From Megaustenia siamemsis (Eukaryota > Mollusca > Gastropoda > Stylommatophora > Ariophantidae): a DNA stretch of 64,000 bases. The notes under the pieces were generated by a model, which saw only the letters and a list, made by a program, of their open reading frames with translations, did no database searches and was not told the DNA's origin. Location: assembly GCA_032433765.1 (NCBI GenBank), contig JAVIAB010000024.1:17560648-17624647 (forward strand). The letters are read 5' to 3'. This document shows, piece after piece, positions 22,210 through 34,257 of the stretch (the first letter of the stretch is position 1; the number at the start of each line of letters is the position of its first letter). A program made the translations under genes and the position numbers.

Positions 22210-22342
22210 TTTTACACCAGTGACATGTCACTTCTTTAACCTTGTTCTTGTTCTCACAGTGACATGTCACTTCTTTAACCTTGTTCTTGTTCTCACAGTG
22301 ATATGTCACTTGTTTAATCTTGTTCTTGTTCTCACATCACAG
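22210..22342 (+). repeat. 39-bp tandem duplication containing 3' splice sites
   Basis: About three units of agtgacatgtcacttcttta plus ccttgttcttgttctcac. AG-TGA junctions lie at 22219/22221, 22258/22260 and 22297/22299 (AG, then first base of TGA). The last, altered copy ends at the true acceptor, 22341-22342. Confidence 0.85.
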
Positions 22343-22492
22343 CATTTGGCCGTCCATCACCTCGAAACCTTGACTCACTCCGTGGACGGATTAGAACACA
22401 TCCAAGGAACAGCACAGATTGTGGATGGCGTGGATGAAAGTGAAATAACAGAAACAGCAGAATTACATGTGACTTCTTCATTGTCACATTGA
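22343..22492 (+). CDS. ZNF143: ZNF143-like exon f: last coding exon and stop
   Basis: Terminal coding exon in phase 0, acceptor ttctcacatcacag, stop TGA at 22490-22492. It encodes 49 residues (HLAVHHLETLTHSVDGLEHI then an acidic tail ending LHVTSSLSH). All six exons sum to 1089 nt, exactly divisible by three. The acceptor is the last of a series of near-identical pyrimidine-tract/AG modules created by a 39-bp duplication; use of any upstream module would give an immediate TGA. Last-exon identity is inferred from the stop and from the absence of coding sequence downstream. Confidence 0.8.
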   Translation, partial: HLAVHHLETLTHSVDGLEHIQGTAQIVDGVDESEITETAELHVTSSLSH

Positions 22493-22819
22493 TATAGGAA
22501 AACATAATTCTTTTCATATCAGACAAAGTGGTGCGTGTTTTGATTTTGCAACATTGTCATTCTCTTGCCTCTGCGTCTCAAGGTTTGAAGTGCCCAAGGT
22601 TTGAAGGGATGTTCAGTCGACACCTTGTTTGTCAACCCATGGGAAACAACTTCAACAACTGAATGTTTTCTCTCTTTCTAAACCATTGAGGTTACAAATT
22701 TGCTGGGTCCCACAATTCCATGCTCTGGAAGTTTTTGTTTTTGAATTAATGTTGTTGCTGTCATTGTTTACCATTAGGTGACTTGTCTTAGGAAATTGAC
22801 AGTTGGCGTTTCAGTTTGA
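22493..22819 (+). other. Probable start of the ZNF143-like 3' UTR
   Basis: No coding potential and no recognised repeat in this 327-base stretch after the stop codon. I see no canonical AATAAA here. The nearest candidates on this strand lie beyond the 30-bp satellite: several ATTAAA motifs near 25.2 kb and AATAAA at 25354. If one of those is used, the 3' UTR would include the whole satellite, which is unproven. Confidence 0.4.
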
Positions 22820-25030
22820 TTGTCGTTGACAATTTGACATCTCATTTTGGTGATCATTGACAGTTGACATTTCAGTTTCGTGATCACTGATAGTTGACAT
22901 CTCAGTTTGGTGATATTTAACAGTTGACATCTTAGTTTGATGATCATTGATAGTTGACATCTCACTTTGATGATCATTGATAGTTGACATCTCAGTTTGG
23001 TGATCACTGACAGTTGACATTTCAGTTTCGTTATCATTGATAGTTGACATCTCACTTTGATGATCATTAACAGTTGACATCTTAGTTTGATGATCATTGA
23101 TAGTTGACATCTTAGTTTGATGATCATTGATAGTTAACATCTCACTTTGATGATCATTAACAGTTGACATCTTAGTTTGATGATCATTGATAGTTGACAT
23201 CTCACTTTGATGATCACTGATAGTTGACATCTTAGTTTGATGATCATTGATAGTTGACATCTTAGTTTGATGATCATTGACAGTTGACATCTCACTTTGA
23301 TGATCATTAACAGTTGACATCTTAGTTTGATGATCATTGATAGCTGACATCTCACTTTGATGATCACTGGTAGTTGACATCTTAGTTTGATGATCATTGA
23401 TAGTTGACATCTTAGTTTGATGATCATTGATAGTTGACATCTTAGTTTGATGATCATTGATAGTTGACATCTTAGTTTGATGATCATTGATAGTTGACAT
23501 CTTAGTTTGATGATCATTGATAGTTGACATTTGATGATCATTAACAGTTGACATCTTAGTTTGATGATCATTGATAGTTGACATCTTAGTTTGATGGTCA
23601 TTGATAGTTGACATCTTAGTTTGATGATCATTGATAGTTGACATCTCACTTTGATGATCATTGATAGTTGACATCTTAGTTTGGTGATCATTGATAGTTG
23701 ACATCTTAGTTTGATGATCATTGATAGTTGACATCTTAGTTTGATGATCATTGACAGTTGACATCTTAGTTTGGTGATCATTGATAGTTGACATCTTAGT
23801 TTGATGATCATTGATAGTTGACATCTTAGTTTGATGATCATTGATAGTTGACATCTTAGTTTGGTGATCATTGATAGTTGACATCTTAGTTTGATGATCA
23901 CTGATAGTTGACATCTTAGTTTGATGATCATTGACAGTTGACATCTTAGTTTGATGATCATTGATAGTTGACATCTTAGTTTGATGATCATTAACAGTTG
24001 ACATCTTAGTTTGATGATCATTGATAGTTGACATCTTAGTTTGATGATCATTGATAGTTGACATCTTAGTTTGATGATCATTGATAGTTGACATCTCACT
24101 TTGATGATCATTGATAGTTGACATCTTAGTTTGATGATCATTGACAGTTGACATCTTAGTTTGGTGATCATTGATAGTTGACATCTTAGTTTGGTGATCA
24201 TTAACAGTTGACATCTTAGTTTGATGATCATTGATAGTTGACATCTTAGTTTGATGATCATTGATAGTTGACATCTTAGTTTGGTGATCACTGACAGTTG
24301 ACATTTCAGTTTCATGATCATTGATAGTTGACATCTCACTTTGATGATCATTTACAGATGACATCTTAGTATGATGATCATTGATAGTTGACATCTCAGT
24401 TTGGTGATCATTGATAGTTGACATCTCACTTTGATGATCATTGATAGTTGACATCTCAGTTTGGTGATCATTGATAGTTGACATCTCACTTTGATGATCA
24501 TTGATAATTGACATCTCAGTTTTTTCAATCACTGATAGTTGACATCTCACTTTGATGATCATTGATAGTTGACATCTTAGTTTGATGATCATTGACAGTT
24601 CTCATCTTAGTTTGATGATCATTGATAGTTGACATCTCACTTTGATGATCATTGATAGTTGACATCTTAGTTTGATGATCATTGACAGTTCTCATCTTAG
24701 TTTGATGATCATCGACAGTTGCCATCTTAGTTTGATGATCATTGACAGTTGACATCTTAGTTTGATGATCATTGACAGTTGACATCTTAGTTTGATGATC
24801 ATTGACAGTTCTCATCTTAGTTTGATGATCATTGACAGTTGACATCTCACTTTGATGATCATTGATAGTTGACATCTCAGTTTGGAATTTTGGTGATCAT
24901 TGACAGTTGACATCTCAGTTTGGAACTTTGGTGATCATTGACATCTGACATCTCAGTTTGGAACTTTAGTGATCATTGACATCTGACATCTCAGTTTGGT
25001 GATCATTAATCAACACCTCAATTTGATGAT
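22820..25030 (-). repeat. 30-bp satellite, reverse array, over 70 copies
   Basis: Head-to-tail units containing gatgatcattgatagttgac then atcttagttt. Two main variants (cttagttt, ctcacttt) are intermixed, and a few units carry indels (23530, 24520, 24885-24960). The reverse strand is open for up to 593 codons with a ten-residue period (STINDHQTKM) and open in a second frame too. This is a product of the unit length, so I do not call a gene. Confidence 0.97.
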
Positions 25031-25744
25031 AATTTACAACTGACATCTCATTTTGATGAAGAACAATTTGTCCTTGACAGTTAACATCTCAAAACAACAG
25101 AATGACTTTGTACAAATGTATATGTGAGATTTCAGTTTGTTCTGCTAACACTTTCAGACATCAACTTATATCATTCAGAATTCAAATAGAATAATGCTGA
25201 GCAAAAATTAAACTTGTTCCTGAATTAAATGATCGTTCTCAACCGTTGACCCTTAGGATTAAATTTTTACTTGTGCAGGCTACAGTTTGTAGGAGTTAAT
25301 ATGTTTATTAAAAAAAAAACTTTGGTAATTCGAAGTTGGGAATATCCCCTTAGAATAAAAAGCGATAGCAACTCTTTTTCTCATTATTATTATTATGGAG
25401 ATCATTTAGTGATCACCATTTGAATAGGACATGTACAGTTGATAAAACTACTCGTGAGAATGCTGGAAATCAAAATATAGTTTGAGAGGATAGATAGAGG
25501 GTCAGTAAGAGGTGTGGTGTGTAGTACCAGCAAACTATTTGTTAATGTTCATCCAATATTGTATTTCTTCTTGTTTACCTAAAAAGTCCTAACAAATTAA
25601 CTTTTTTCATGGATGTTTTTTGGTCCCAGGTTTGCCTTCCTCATGGTTCCATACTTGCTTGGCCATGCTGGTTAGTTTGTTTTCATGGCCACTAAGGAAT
25701 GGTGGAGTAGCATCTTGGTGCATTCTGGTTCACTGATCCTGATA
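25031..25744. other. Intergenic stretch after the satellite
   Basis: No gene recognised. Candidate polyadenylation signals for the + strand gene: ATTAAA motifs near 25208-25258 and AATAAA at 25354-25359. Confidence 0.4.
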
Positions 25745-26450
25745 CAGTAGGCTGTGAGTGTACTGTCTGGCATCTTGGCACTGTTTGGCATCTAGGTACT
25801 ATCTGGCATCTTGGTGTTATCTTGAATATTTGCATTCTCTGGTATCTTTGTGCTATCTTGAATATTGGCACTGTCTGACATCTTGGTGCTATCTTGAATA
25901 TTTGCACTGTCTGGTATCTTTGTGCTATCTTGAATATTTGCACTGTCTGGTATCTTTGTGTTATCTTGAATATTGGCACTGTCAGGTATCTTTGTGCTAT
26001 CTTGAATATTGGCACTGTCTGACATCTTGGTGCTATCTTGAATATTTGCACTGTCTGGTATCTTTGTGCTATCTTGAATATTTGCACTGTCTTGTATCTT
26101 TGTGCTATCTTGAATATTTGCGCTGTCTGGTATCTTTGTGCTATCTTGAATATTTGCGCTGTCTGGTATCTTTGTGCTATCTTGAATATTTGCACTGCCT
26201 GACATCTTGGTGCCATTTTGAATATTTGCACTGTCTGACATCTTGGTGCTGTCTGGCATTTTGGCACTGTCTAGCATCTTGGCACTATCTTGCATTTTGG
26301 TGCTATCTTGCATCTTGGTGCTGTCTGGCATCTTGGCACTATCTTGCCACTGTCTGGCATGTGGTGCTATCTTGCATCTTGGCACTGTCTGACATCTTGG
26401 GGCTATCTTGCATCTTGGCGCTATCTTGCATCTTGGCACTAAAGTTTCCT
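25745..26450. repeat. 36-bp minisatellite with 18-bp substructure
   Basis: Units containing tctggtatctttgtgctatc then ttgaatatttgcac. The last 200 bases degrade into 17- to 18-bp half units (catcttggcactgtctg). It is open in several frames on both strands because of its period; not a gene. Confidence 0.93.
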
Positions 26451-26779
26451 CCAATACTGGTAGAAGAAAAAAAAAAAGCACGCCAACTAAAGTAGAAGAG
26501 CTGTTGTAAGACAGTGAAAGTTAAGGATGGTTTTGTAATGCCTAAGTTGCTTCCTGGGATGATTTCAATGAAGGTTGTTGTGGTCCATGCACTCAAGCAG
26601 CACACTCTAATTGTCAGTGATAAATAATGCATAGTAGTAATTGGTAATGATAGAACTTACATTCACTTTATCACAGAGTCAGCACATTACTGCTACGCAG
26701 CTGATGCCTTAGAGAATGGATAATGTGTAAATATAACCAGCAATTAAAAGGAAACATCATTCATCACACAGTTTACTAT
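26451..26779. other. Intergenic stretch
   Basis: No gene or repeat recognised. Confidence 0.45.
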
Positions 26780-26790
26780 CAGCAGGAGAT

Positions 26791-27051
26791 TAAAAAGAAA
26801 AGTAAAGTACCCCCGTCACGCCAAGTGGTGTATAGGGAATATGGTGTTAGTGACCATAAATTTTACAGACCTTCAGCACATGATTTTTGGGGTAATGTGG
26901 TTGGTATTACGCCCGTGCCACTTCACTTTCCCAGAAAAAAATCCGGTACCCATTTAAGGCTGGGTGAACCCGGAAGCCGTCAGTTGGGATTGAACCCTAC
27001 CTCATGTCCTTTGTAGTCCAGTTTACTAACCACTGAGCTATCGTGGCTCAG
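26791..27051 (-). mobile_element. SINE-1, full length with 11-bp target duplication
   Basis: Reverse copy; the tRNA-like head is at the right (gagctatcgtggctc; B box gggattgaaccc). CAGCAGGAGAT at 26780-26790 and 27052-27062 flanks it. Confidence 0.92.
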
Positions 27052-27062
27052 CAGCAGGAGAT

Positions 27063-27644
27063 AGAGCACCTATATGACCTCCCAAAATGCAGTGAGATTC
27101 ATTCAGATAACCATGCATTTAGTGTCACAGGGTTGATGCTAATCGTTAGCTCTGGATAGTGGAATAGGTGCCTGCAATGACTTCCTTGGTTTTCCAGTTC
27201 TTGCTGGAAAAGTTGGAGTTTGTCCATGCTAGTGAGAGGAACAATACAACACCCTAGATCAACATATGCCATCAATCCAGGAACTGTTCTCTTAATCAGT
27301 AAGCTAATACTCACTCACTAAAAATAATGTACAAATTCATGACCTAATTGTATTCATTGTGCTCCCAGATATTGCTTCTCATGTAACATAGTTACTGATG
27401 TGTTTTCCCTGCCATGATTACAATCTCAACATTCAAAGTGCAGTCATTGTCTTTCAGTTGGTTCTCACAAGTTCAACACTTCATGAAGTGCAACAGTTCA
27501 TTAACTCTTCAACTCTGGGTCAACACTCTTAACCTTTAAACACATGACAAAATGTCATATATGTCAACGTATTATTTTGTTCTTTAACATGACATCCATG
27601 TTCTAGAACATTCTGTCTTTGATTTGATTTAGGTGTGAACACTG
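27063..27644. other. Intergenic stretch
   Basis: No gene recognised. Confidence 0.45.
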
Positions 27645-27905
27645 TACAAATTCCCGTGTGTTACCAGGGCCTCATTATTAGGGAAGTAAAGAATAGTGAA
27701 ACTGTGATCTTCCGGGCATGTCGTAGGAGGCAAATAAGGAGGTTGATCGATGGCTTGACAAGCTGTCATTGTAAAAAGTATTGTTATGGAAACAGAAGAT
27801 TTTAGAAGCAGTGATCTCTGCAATATGTGCTATTTTGGCACGCAAGATTTCTGTTTTTTTTTTTAGATTGTGGTTCTGCTCTATGTCTTCAGCTTGAAAG
27901 GACTA
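27645..27905 (+). mobile_element. Family F repeat, copy 2
   Basis: Forward copy: ttcccgtgtgttaccagggc, then gatcgatggcttgacaagct, ending agcttgaaaggactatagat. GATA-type tail. Confidence 0.7.
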
Positions 27906-28282
27906 TAGATAGTGTACAAAGGCTTAAACATTTTTACATCAATCGAAACAAACACAGAAATTCCAGAGTTGTAGAGTTAATTCTCTGCATGATAGCATCA
28001 TCTTTGTTTGGATCCATGTTTTTTTTTTTACACTGACTATATTTCATCAATTTTTTTTAATGATCAAATGTTTAACTTTTTCTAATGAAATAAAATTATT
28101 CATTTTAACAATAAACTCAGCGTTGTTACCAGATTTGTGCATGAATTTTGTTAATTTGTACCATATGGGTGAGTCTATATTTTATTTCATTTTTTTCTAT
28201 CTTTTGTCAATCTGCTGTTACCTTGAAGTGTTGCAGGAGAAATGTATAATATAGTCTGATATCTTCTTAAACCACCCTTCAG
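27906..28282. other. AT-rich intergenic stretch
   Basis: No gene recognised. Confidence 0.45.
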
Positions 28283-28622
28283 GTGGGCATTGATGCATTG
28301 TGTCACTAGTTTACGGCAAGGCTGCACAGTCTGTGCCTGACACATCCAGTTTTTGCTCAGACAGCAGCAATTTTTGGCCTACCTTTTTTTTTTTTAACTT
28401 TTAACTGATATGGGTTCTTTAACATGTCCGAGTGCACACAGGACCTGCTTCCTACCATTTTCCAAGAGGGCTAGACATCATATCTCACTACCCAGAGACC
28501 AACCAGGTACGGGTAAAGCCATGAGGAAACCACAGATTAAAAATGAAAAATATCCACGGTCCGTAGCTGGATTCAAATCCAGATCTTTCTTTTCAAAGCA
28601 TGTCCTACCACTAAACCACACA
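28283..28622 (-). mobile_element. SINE-4 copy 2
   Basis: Uninterrupted relative of 3716-4375. Reverse-strand head has tggtttagtggtaggac (A box) and gatttgaatcc (B box), so it is tRNA-derived. Confidence 0.7.
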
Positions 28623-28642
28623 GTCTTCTGTGAGTAATAGTA

Positions 28643-28900
28643 AGTAAAAGTAAAGTAAAGTCACGCCAAGTGGCGTATAGGGAAATATGGTGTTAGTGAC
28701 CCTATATTTTACAGACCTTCAGCACATTATTTTTGGGGTAATGTGGCTGGTATTACGTCCGTGCTGCTTCAGTTTCCCAGAAAAAAATCAGGTACCCATT
28801 TAAGTCTGGGTGTACCCGGAAGCTGTTGGTTGGGATCGAACCCTACCCCCTTGTCCTTTGTAGTCCAGTTCACTAACCACTGAGCTATTGCGGCTCCTTA
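28643..28900 (-). mobile_element. SINE-1, full length with 12-bp target duplication
   Basis: TGAGTAATAGTA at 28631-28642 and 28901-28912 flanks a reverse SINE-1 copy (B box gggatcgaaccc). Confidence 0.93.
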
Positions 28901-28912
28901 TGAGTAATAGTA

Positions 28913-30221
28913 TATAGAGTGAAATAGAAAGAATCCCATAAATGATGTTTGGGGATGGATGTAATAGCAGTAACAGAATTATTGAGAGAGTGGAACTTTC
29001 CCAATGGTAAATGGAATAGGTGCTGGGATTATTGTAACATCATGACTTGAACCGTTAACCTGTCCAGAAAGTCAACATGTCCAGGAATTAAGTTGACAAA
29101 CAACTTCAGGGGCAATTCAATTTCATGAGATAAATATCATTATTAAGAGTTCATAATGGCATTATTTTGAAACTTAGAGATTAAACAGTGGCAAGATGGT
29201 GGTTTTTGTTTTGTCAATTCTGACACAGAGTTTAGACCTAGCGACAAATGATTTGCTGTGAATGGCCTGTGCAAAGAGTAAGCCAAAAGGTTTAATCTCA
29301 TGCAAACAAAGAATTAGAAGTTTCAAAGAAGGTTCAGAGGCAAGAGTCAGAAATGTAAACTAGACGAGCTTTGTTTGGCATCAGCCAGAGCTGCTGAAGG
29401 CAGTTTGATAATAGTGCGGACTCCATAAGTTAAGTCAGTTAGAAAAGTTAGTTAAGTTAGGAGTCAGTTAGTTGGGAAGAGTTTGTTGAGAAGTAAGTTA
29501 AGTAGTTAGAACAAGAAAAGAACAAGTAGAATTAGAAACAAAGAGAACAACTCCAATATAGAGAAGTAGAGATAAGTCAGTCAGTAATAACATAGTTTAT
29601 TTGTGAAGTGTTCCAAGTTATATTCAGAAGTCTTGTGCTCCAGAAAACAAAAAGTAAGTAGGTCAATTACAACAGAAGTGTAAAATAAGACAGTTGTGAA
29701 TGAAAGAAATAGATGACAGAGTGTGTCAGCCATGGTGCTGGTTTAGGAGGAAAATCAGGACACAGACACACATACAAGTACTGACCATGCGACCAGCTCA
29801 TCGTATGTCATAATGATGCTCTTACCCGTCCATTATGAAACAGGACAGAGTCAAGTTTGTAGATCGCAAGACTTGAATACTGAAGAAGAAACATAGAGAA
29901 ATAAGAACACCTTGTTCTTGTATATAGGACTATCATTATTGGACATTGTCCACCAGTACCACAGAAGAAATTTCACTAAGCGCAGGAACTCTATAAAGGT
30001 AAAGGTAAAGTACGAGACTTGAACCGGCGTCTTAGCACGCTATATATATATATAGCACTCATGTTGAGCCCCTTGATCTAATTTCTTCTTAAAGTATATG
30101 CCTGTTTGTTATGAGTTTTCTATGTCTGCCCAGCGACAGGTTCTAAACAGTCAATACATTTTTTAAAAAAAATTACATTTGAGGAATATACAGTGCAATC
30201 CACTTTTAACAATAGAAACAA
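28913..30221. other. Intergenic stretch, 1.3 kb
   Basis: No coding sequence. A purine-rich, AGTTA-rich section at 29420-29700 and a short TA run near 30041 are the only structure seen. An old LTR or unclassified repeat is possible but unsupported. Confidence 0.4.
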
Positions 30222-30655
30222 GAAGGGTTCTTAATGTTATGTATAGCCAGTCTTAACATATGGATGTGAATCATGGACAATAGGACAACAGACAAGAAAA
30301 TCACTGGAGACTGTAGAAATGTGGTTTTAAAGAAGAATGTTGAGAAAACAGTGGACAGCTAAGAAGAGTAATGAAAACGTTCTGAAAGAGGCCAGAACAA
30401 AGAGAGAGAGAGAGAGAGATAATTTCCAATATAAGGAAAAAACAATCATCATTTTTTGGCCATGCAATGAGAAGGGAACAGCTGGAATATATTGTGACGA
30501 CTGGAAAAATCGAGGAACGAAGAGACCAGACAGCTTAATTAAGAGAATAGCTTGGCAGAAGGTCAACAACAGAAATGATAAATAACTGTCAAGATTGAAA
30601 GCTGTGGAGAGACATGATCACCTATGCCAGCAGGCATGGTACTTGATGATGATGG
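30222..30655 (+). mobile_element. LINE A 3' end (variant)
   Basis: Contains RRMLRKQWTAKKSNENVLKE and MRREQLEYIVTTGKIEERRD-like text. A (GA)n expansion at 30400-30418 lies within coding sequence; frameshifted; ends in (ATG)n. Confidence 0.75.
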
Positions 30656-30783
30656 TGAGAGTACAATCTCAGCAGAAAGATTGTTTATCTGATATCAGTC
30701 ATTACATATTATATTTAATTTTGTTGCAGTCAACAAATGTACAGAATTGTTGAACACCCGAGTTCTACAAGAACTGAGTTTTC

Positions 30784-31424
30784 TTTACCTCCTTACAGCA
30801 ACTATAGCTTGTAACCCTGACCACTCTACACAAATGTTTACCTCCTCACACTAACTATAACTTGTAACCCTAACCACTCTACACAAATGTTTACCTCCTT
30901 ACAGCAACTATAGCCTATAACCCTGACCACTCTACACAAATGTTTACCTCCTTACACTAACTATAGCTTGTAACCCTGACCACTCTACACAAATGTTTAC
31001 CTCCTTACAGCAACTACAGCCTGTAACCCTAACCACTCTACACAAATGTTTACCTCCTTACAGCAACTATAGCTTGTAACCCTGACCACTCTACACAAAT
31101 GTTTACCTCCTCACACTAACTATAGCTTGTAACCCTAACCACTCTACACAAATGTTTACCTCCTTACAGCAACTATAGCCTGTAACCCTGACCACTCTAC
31201 ACAAATGTTTACCTCCTCACACTAACTATTGCTTGTAACCCTGACCACTCTACACAAATGTTTACCTCCTTACACTAACTATAGCCTGTAACCCTGACCA
31301 CTCTACACAAATGTTTACCTCCTTACAGCAACTATAGCTTGTAACCCTGACCACTCTACACAAATGTTTACCTCCTTACACTAACTATAGCTTGTAACCC
31401 TGACCACTCTACACAAATGTTTAC
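30784..31424. repeat. 53-bp minisatellite, 12 copies
   Basis: Units containing tttacctccttacagcaact then gtaaccctgaccactctaca. 53-bp period with two interleaved variants (cagcaact / cactaact). Confidence 0.95.
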
Positions 31425-31539
31425 CTTATGCATCTTAGCATGTGAGTTTTCACCCATATGTGCTCAGCCGTCTATTCAGAAGTGTTCGGAGACTTCTGGA
31501 CAGTGTCATTTCAAGCATCAAAACTCATGATGCGAGGCA

Positions 31540-31735
31540 GCATTCTTCACCTTCCCGGAGTACTACCCTGGTACACATTTCTGCCAGTGGCTGGGTTGAC
31601 AGGGAAGTATTTTTTTTTCCAACCACAAATACGATTCACACAGCTTCCAGCGGGAATCGAACATGGATTGTCCGAACGTTGGTAGCCTAGTCGAGTGGTT
31701 TTCCCAACTAGGCTACCAAGGCCCCCCAAAAGGGG
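31540..31735 (-). mobile_element. SINE-3 (tRNA-derived head) with perfect hairpin
   Basis: Reverse strand carries tagcctagttgggaaaacc (A-box-like) and gttcgattccc (B box, 31652-31662). TTGGTAGCCTAGT at 31679-31691 and its complement at 31707-31719 form a 13-bp stem with a 15-base loop. Confidence 0.65.
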
Positions 31736-32628
31736 GATGTTGAGGACATGTTCCCCATGACATGATGAAGGATTGATGATGCCAAAACAGAAACTTTCTC
31801 CAAAAACATCATCCACTGGGCCTTGTTTTCTATATGACAATGACTGCTTTAGTTCTGCCCTCAAGAATAACTCTGCTAGCACTTTGGAAGATAAATTATT
31901 ACGTGACATGGGGCAGGGGGTTGTTTCCAAAATTGTCATTAAAAAACTACATACAAATTCCCTGTTACTATTAAATGTTTCTGTTTTTCTAACAAGAAAT
32001 AACCTATCTGGTCTAATAATTTAATATACCATTCATTGTTCTGTGAAGTTTCACTGGTGACAATGTTCATTTAGGTTAAGAACAAAAAGTTCTAAATAAG
32101 TCACCATCGATCGCGACTATTGTTGGTAAAAAGTCAGAGTGACCTACATATTAAGACATAATTATGAGAAAACTACGCGTTGCAGAGTGATATAAAAACA
32201 ACTTCTGCAATAACTATATCGTAAAAACAACTTCTGCAATAACTATATCGGTCACAATTCATTTATATTTCAAAGGTGTCAACACATACTTAATTTTTTA
32301 AAGAATTAATTCTTTTTTTTCCAATAACACAATATATGAATACTAGATATCTAGGTCGGGTTAAATGTGTGCATGCGCCAAAATTATAGATCTGATACTC
32401 TCTAAAATTACCATTATACATTATTATGAACTTAATTGTATATGCTATATAAGAGAATATTTAAGAAAATAATATAAAACTGTCAAATTAATATAATTAA
32501 ATTTTGTTTTAAATTTTGCTTTTGGAAGATGCATTTTAAAAAACATTTAGGAATTATATTTTACTGAGTTATAACACTTGGTAACAAGGCCTGGTGGCAT
32601 TCAACTCCATACACTACGTATGCTAAGC
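31736..32628. other. AT-rich intergenic stretch
   Basis: A 28-base direct duplication lies near 32195-32250 (aacttctgcaataactatat). No gene recognised. Confidence 0.45.
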
Positions 32629-32642
32629 TTTAACTGGGTTCT

Positions 32643-32968
32643 TTGGTTACGGAAGGCCCAGGTATCACTGTAAACAAATTAAAAATTCATAATTGCTCAA
32701 CCGCTCATGCCAGTGGAATCATTCGAATTACTATCTCATCTCCCAAACAAAGAAAGGTAGCTGTAGTCCACATCATAGCAGTCTCAGCACACACCAAAAG
32801 ACATAAGGCGAAACCACACAGAAAGTGAACACAGCCAGCTGTTCCCTGTCATACAATATCATCATTCATCGTAAACAATTGGAATATCAAAACATGATCA
32901 AAACGGATGAGACACACAGCTCACAGTGTGCACAGAGCACCGAACTCAGTAGCTCCTGCAACAAGTCG
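32643..32968 (+). mobile_element. Family G repeat with 14-bp target duplication
   Basis: TTTAACTGGGTTCT at 32629-32642 and 32969-32982 bounds a 326-bp insert running from ttggttacggaaggccc to ctcctgcaacaagtcg. The duplication length indicates target-primed reverse transcription. Confidence 0.85.
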
Positions 32969-32982
32969 TTTAACTGGGTTCT

Positions 32983-33462
32983 ACTTATCAAGGACAAGTA
33001 TTTCAGCAAATAACAAATGAAACTGTCATATCATTATAAATAATATATTGTGAAATAATTATAGTTTATTACAATTATCAAACAAACATGCATAACTCAT
33101 TCACTTGTATTTCATATATTTGTAGGACTCATTCTGCCATCATAAGACCCCAAATCATTATGGAGCATTTGAAATGTATTATCTGCATTTTCTGTTTGCT
33201 GATATGTTATTTATATACTGATATAATAACATGGTGGCGACACAAGCTGTTAAGTTTCACAGCCAAGAAGGTGATTGGAGGGGAGCGCTACAATGTTTTC
33301 TTAATTTTCTGGGTTCTGTTGGGGAGGTTGTCCATGTTGCAATACTAGGTCTTCTATATCAAAAGACCCCATATATGTAGGATTATGGTAATTCTCATCT
33401 CATTGGTCAGTTTGGTTTGATCGTTCCTAGAGAGCCCTTCTGGGAGGTGAAATATATATATA
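32983..33462. other. Intergenic stretch
   Basis: No gene recognised; a short AT run precedes the SINE. Confidence 0.45.
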
Positions 33463-33720
33463 TGAGCCGCGATAGCTCAGTGGTTAGTGAACTGGACTAC
33501 AAAGGACAAGAGGTAGGGTTCGATCCCAACCGATGGCTCCAGGTTCACCCAGCCTTTAATGGGTACCGGATTTTCTTCTGGGAAAGTAAAGCGGCACGGG
33601 CATAATACCAACCACATTACCCCAAAAATCATGTGCCGAAGGTCTGTAAAATTTATGGTCACTAACACCATATTTCCCTATACGTCACTTGGCGTGACGG
33701 GGGTACTTTACTTTTTTAAA
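33463..33720 (+). mobile_element. SINE-1, full length
   Basis: Best copy of the tRNA-like head: tagctcagtggttag at 33473-33487 and ggttcgatccc at 33517-33527. It ends gtactttacttttttaaa, set in an (AT)n target that hides the duplication. Confidence 0.92.
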
Positions 33721-34257
33721 AAATATATATATATTAAAATATCCATAATTATGTTGATAAATTACGTGTACACAAAAAAAGGATATCATAAATTAATAAT
33801 ATACATATCATATAACTGTAAATGTGTACACGTGAAAAATAACTGATTGTGGTACATTATGGTAATTTGGTTACAAAAAAAATGTTCCTTTACTTGTTTG
33901 ATTGTTATCTCTGCTTCTTCTTGTCCATGGCAACTTATTGACAAAGCTCTTGTTGATCTTAATAGACCAACAACACAACCCCCTAATCTGACTTGAACCA
34001 TGGCCATCCTTAACAAAGTGCCTCCCCTCCCCAAAAGAATTGAGGTTAAAAATAAAAAAAACGTGCAAATTTTAATTGACCATATTCACTAAAGGCAGCA
34101 ATGTTGATCAGCATTGTATTCTGTCATATAACCACCATATTAAAGTTCATTGATTTATCTTCAGAATTAGATAAGGCAAGTCCTTTAAATAGATAAATTA
34201 TTAATTTTTGATTCATAAGGAAATAAAAAAAATTATTTAAAATAATGTATTCTGATC
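33721..34257. other. AT-rich intergenic stretch
   Basis: No gene or repeat recognised. Confidence 0.45.

Noticed and set aside
22811..24592. 593-codon reverse-strand open frame with ten-residue repeats
   Set aside because: The 30-bp unit is a multiple of three and lacks stops in more than one frame, so long open frames arise automatically. No splice sites, promoter or non-repeat protein sequence support a gene.
22820..25030. CRISPR array
   Set aside because: Units are contiguous without unique spacers, and the context is eukaryotic.
25692..26495. Open frames of 190-245 codons on both strands
   Set aside because: Translation of the 36-bp minisatellite only.
33473..33545. Apparent tRNA gene with A and B boxes
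   Set aside because: Part of the SINE-1 family; no complete cloverleaf, and the same head is repeated at many sites with SINE bodies.
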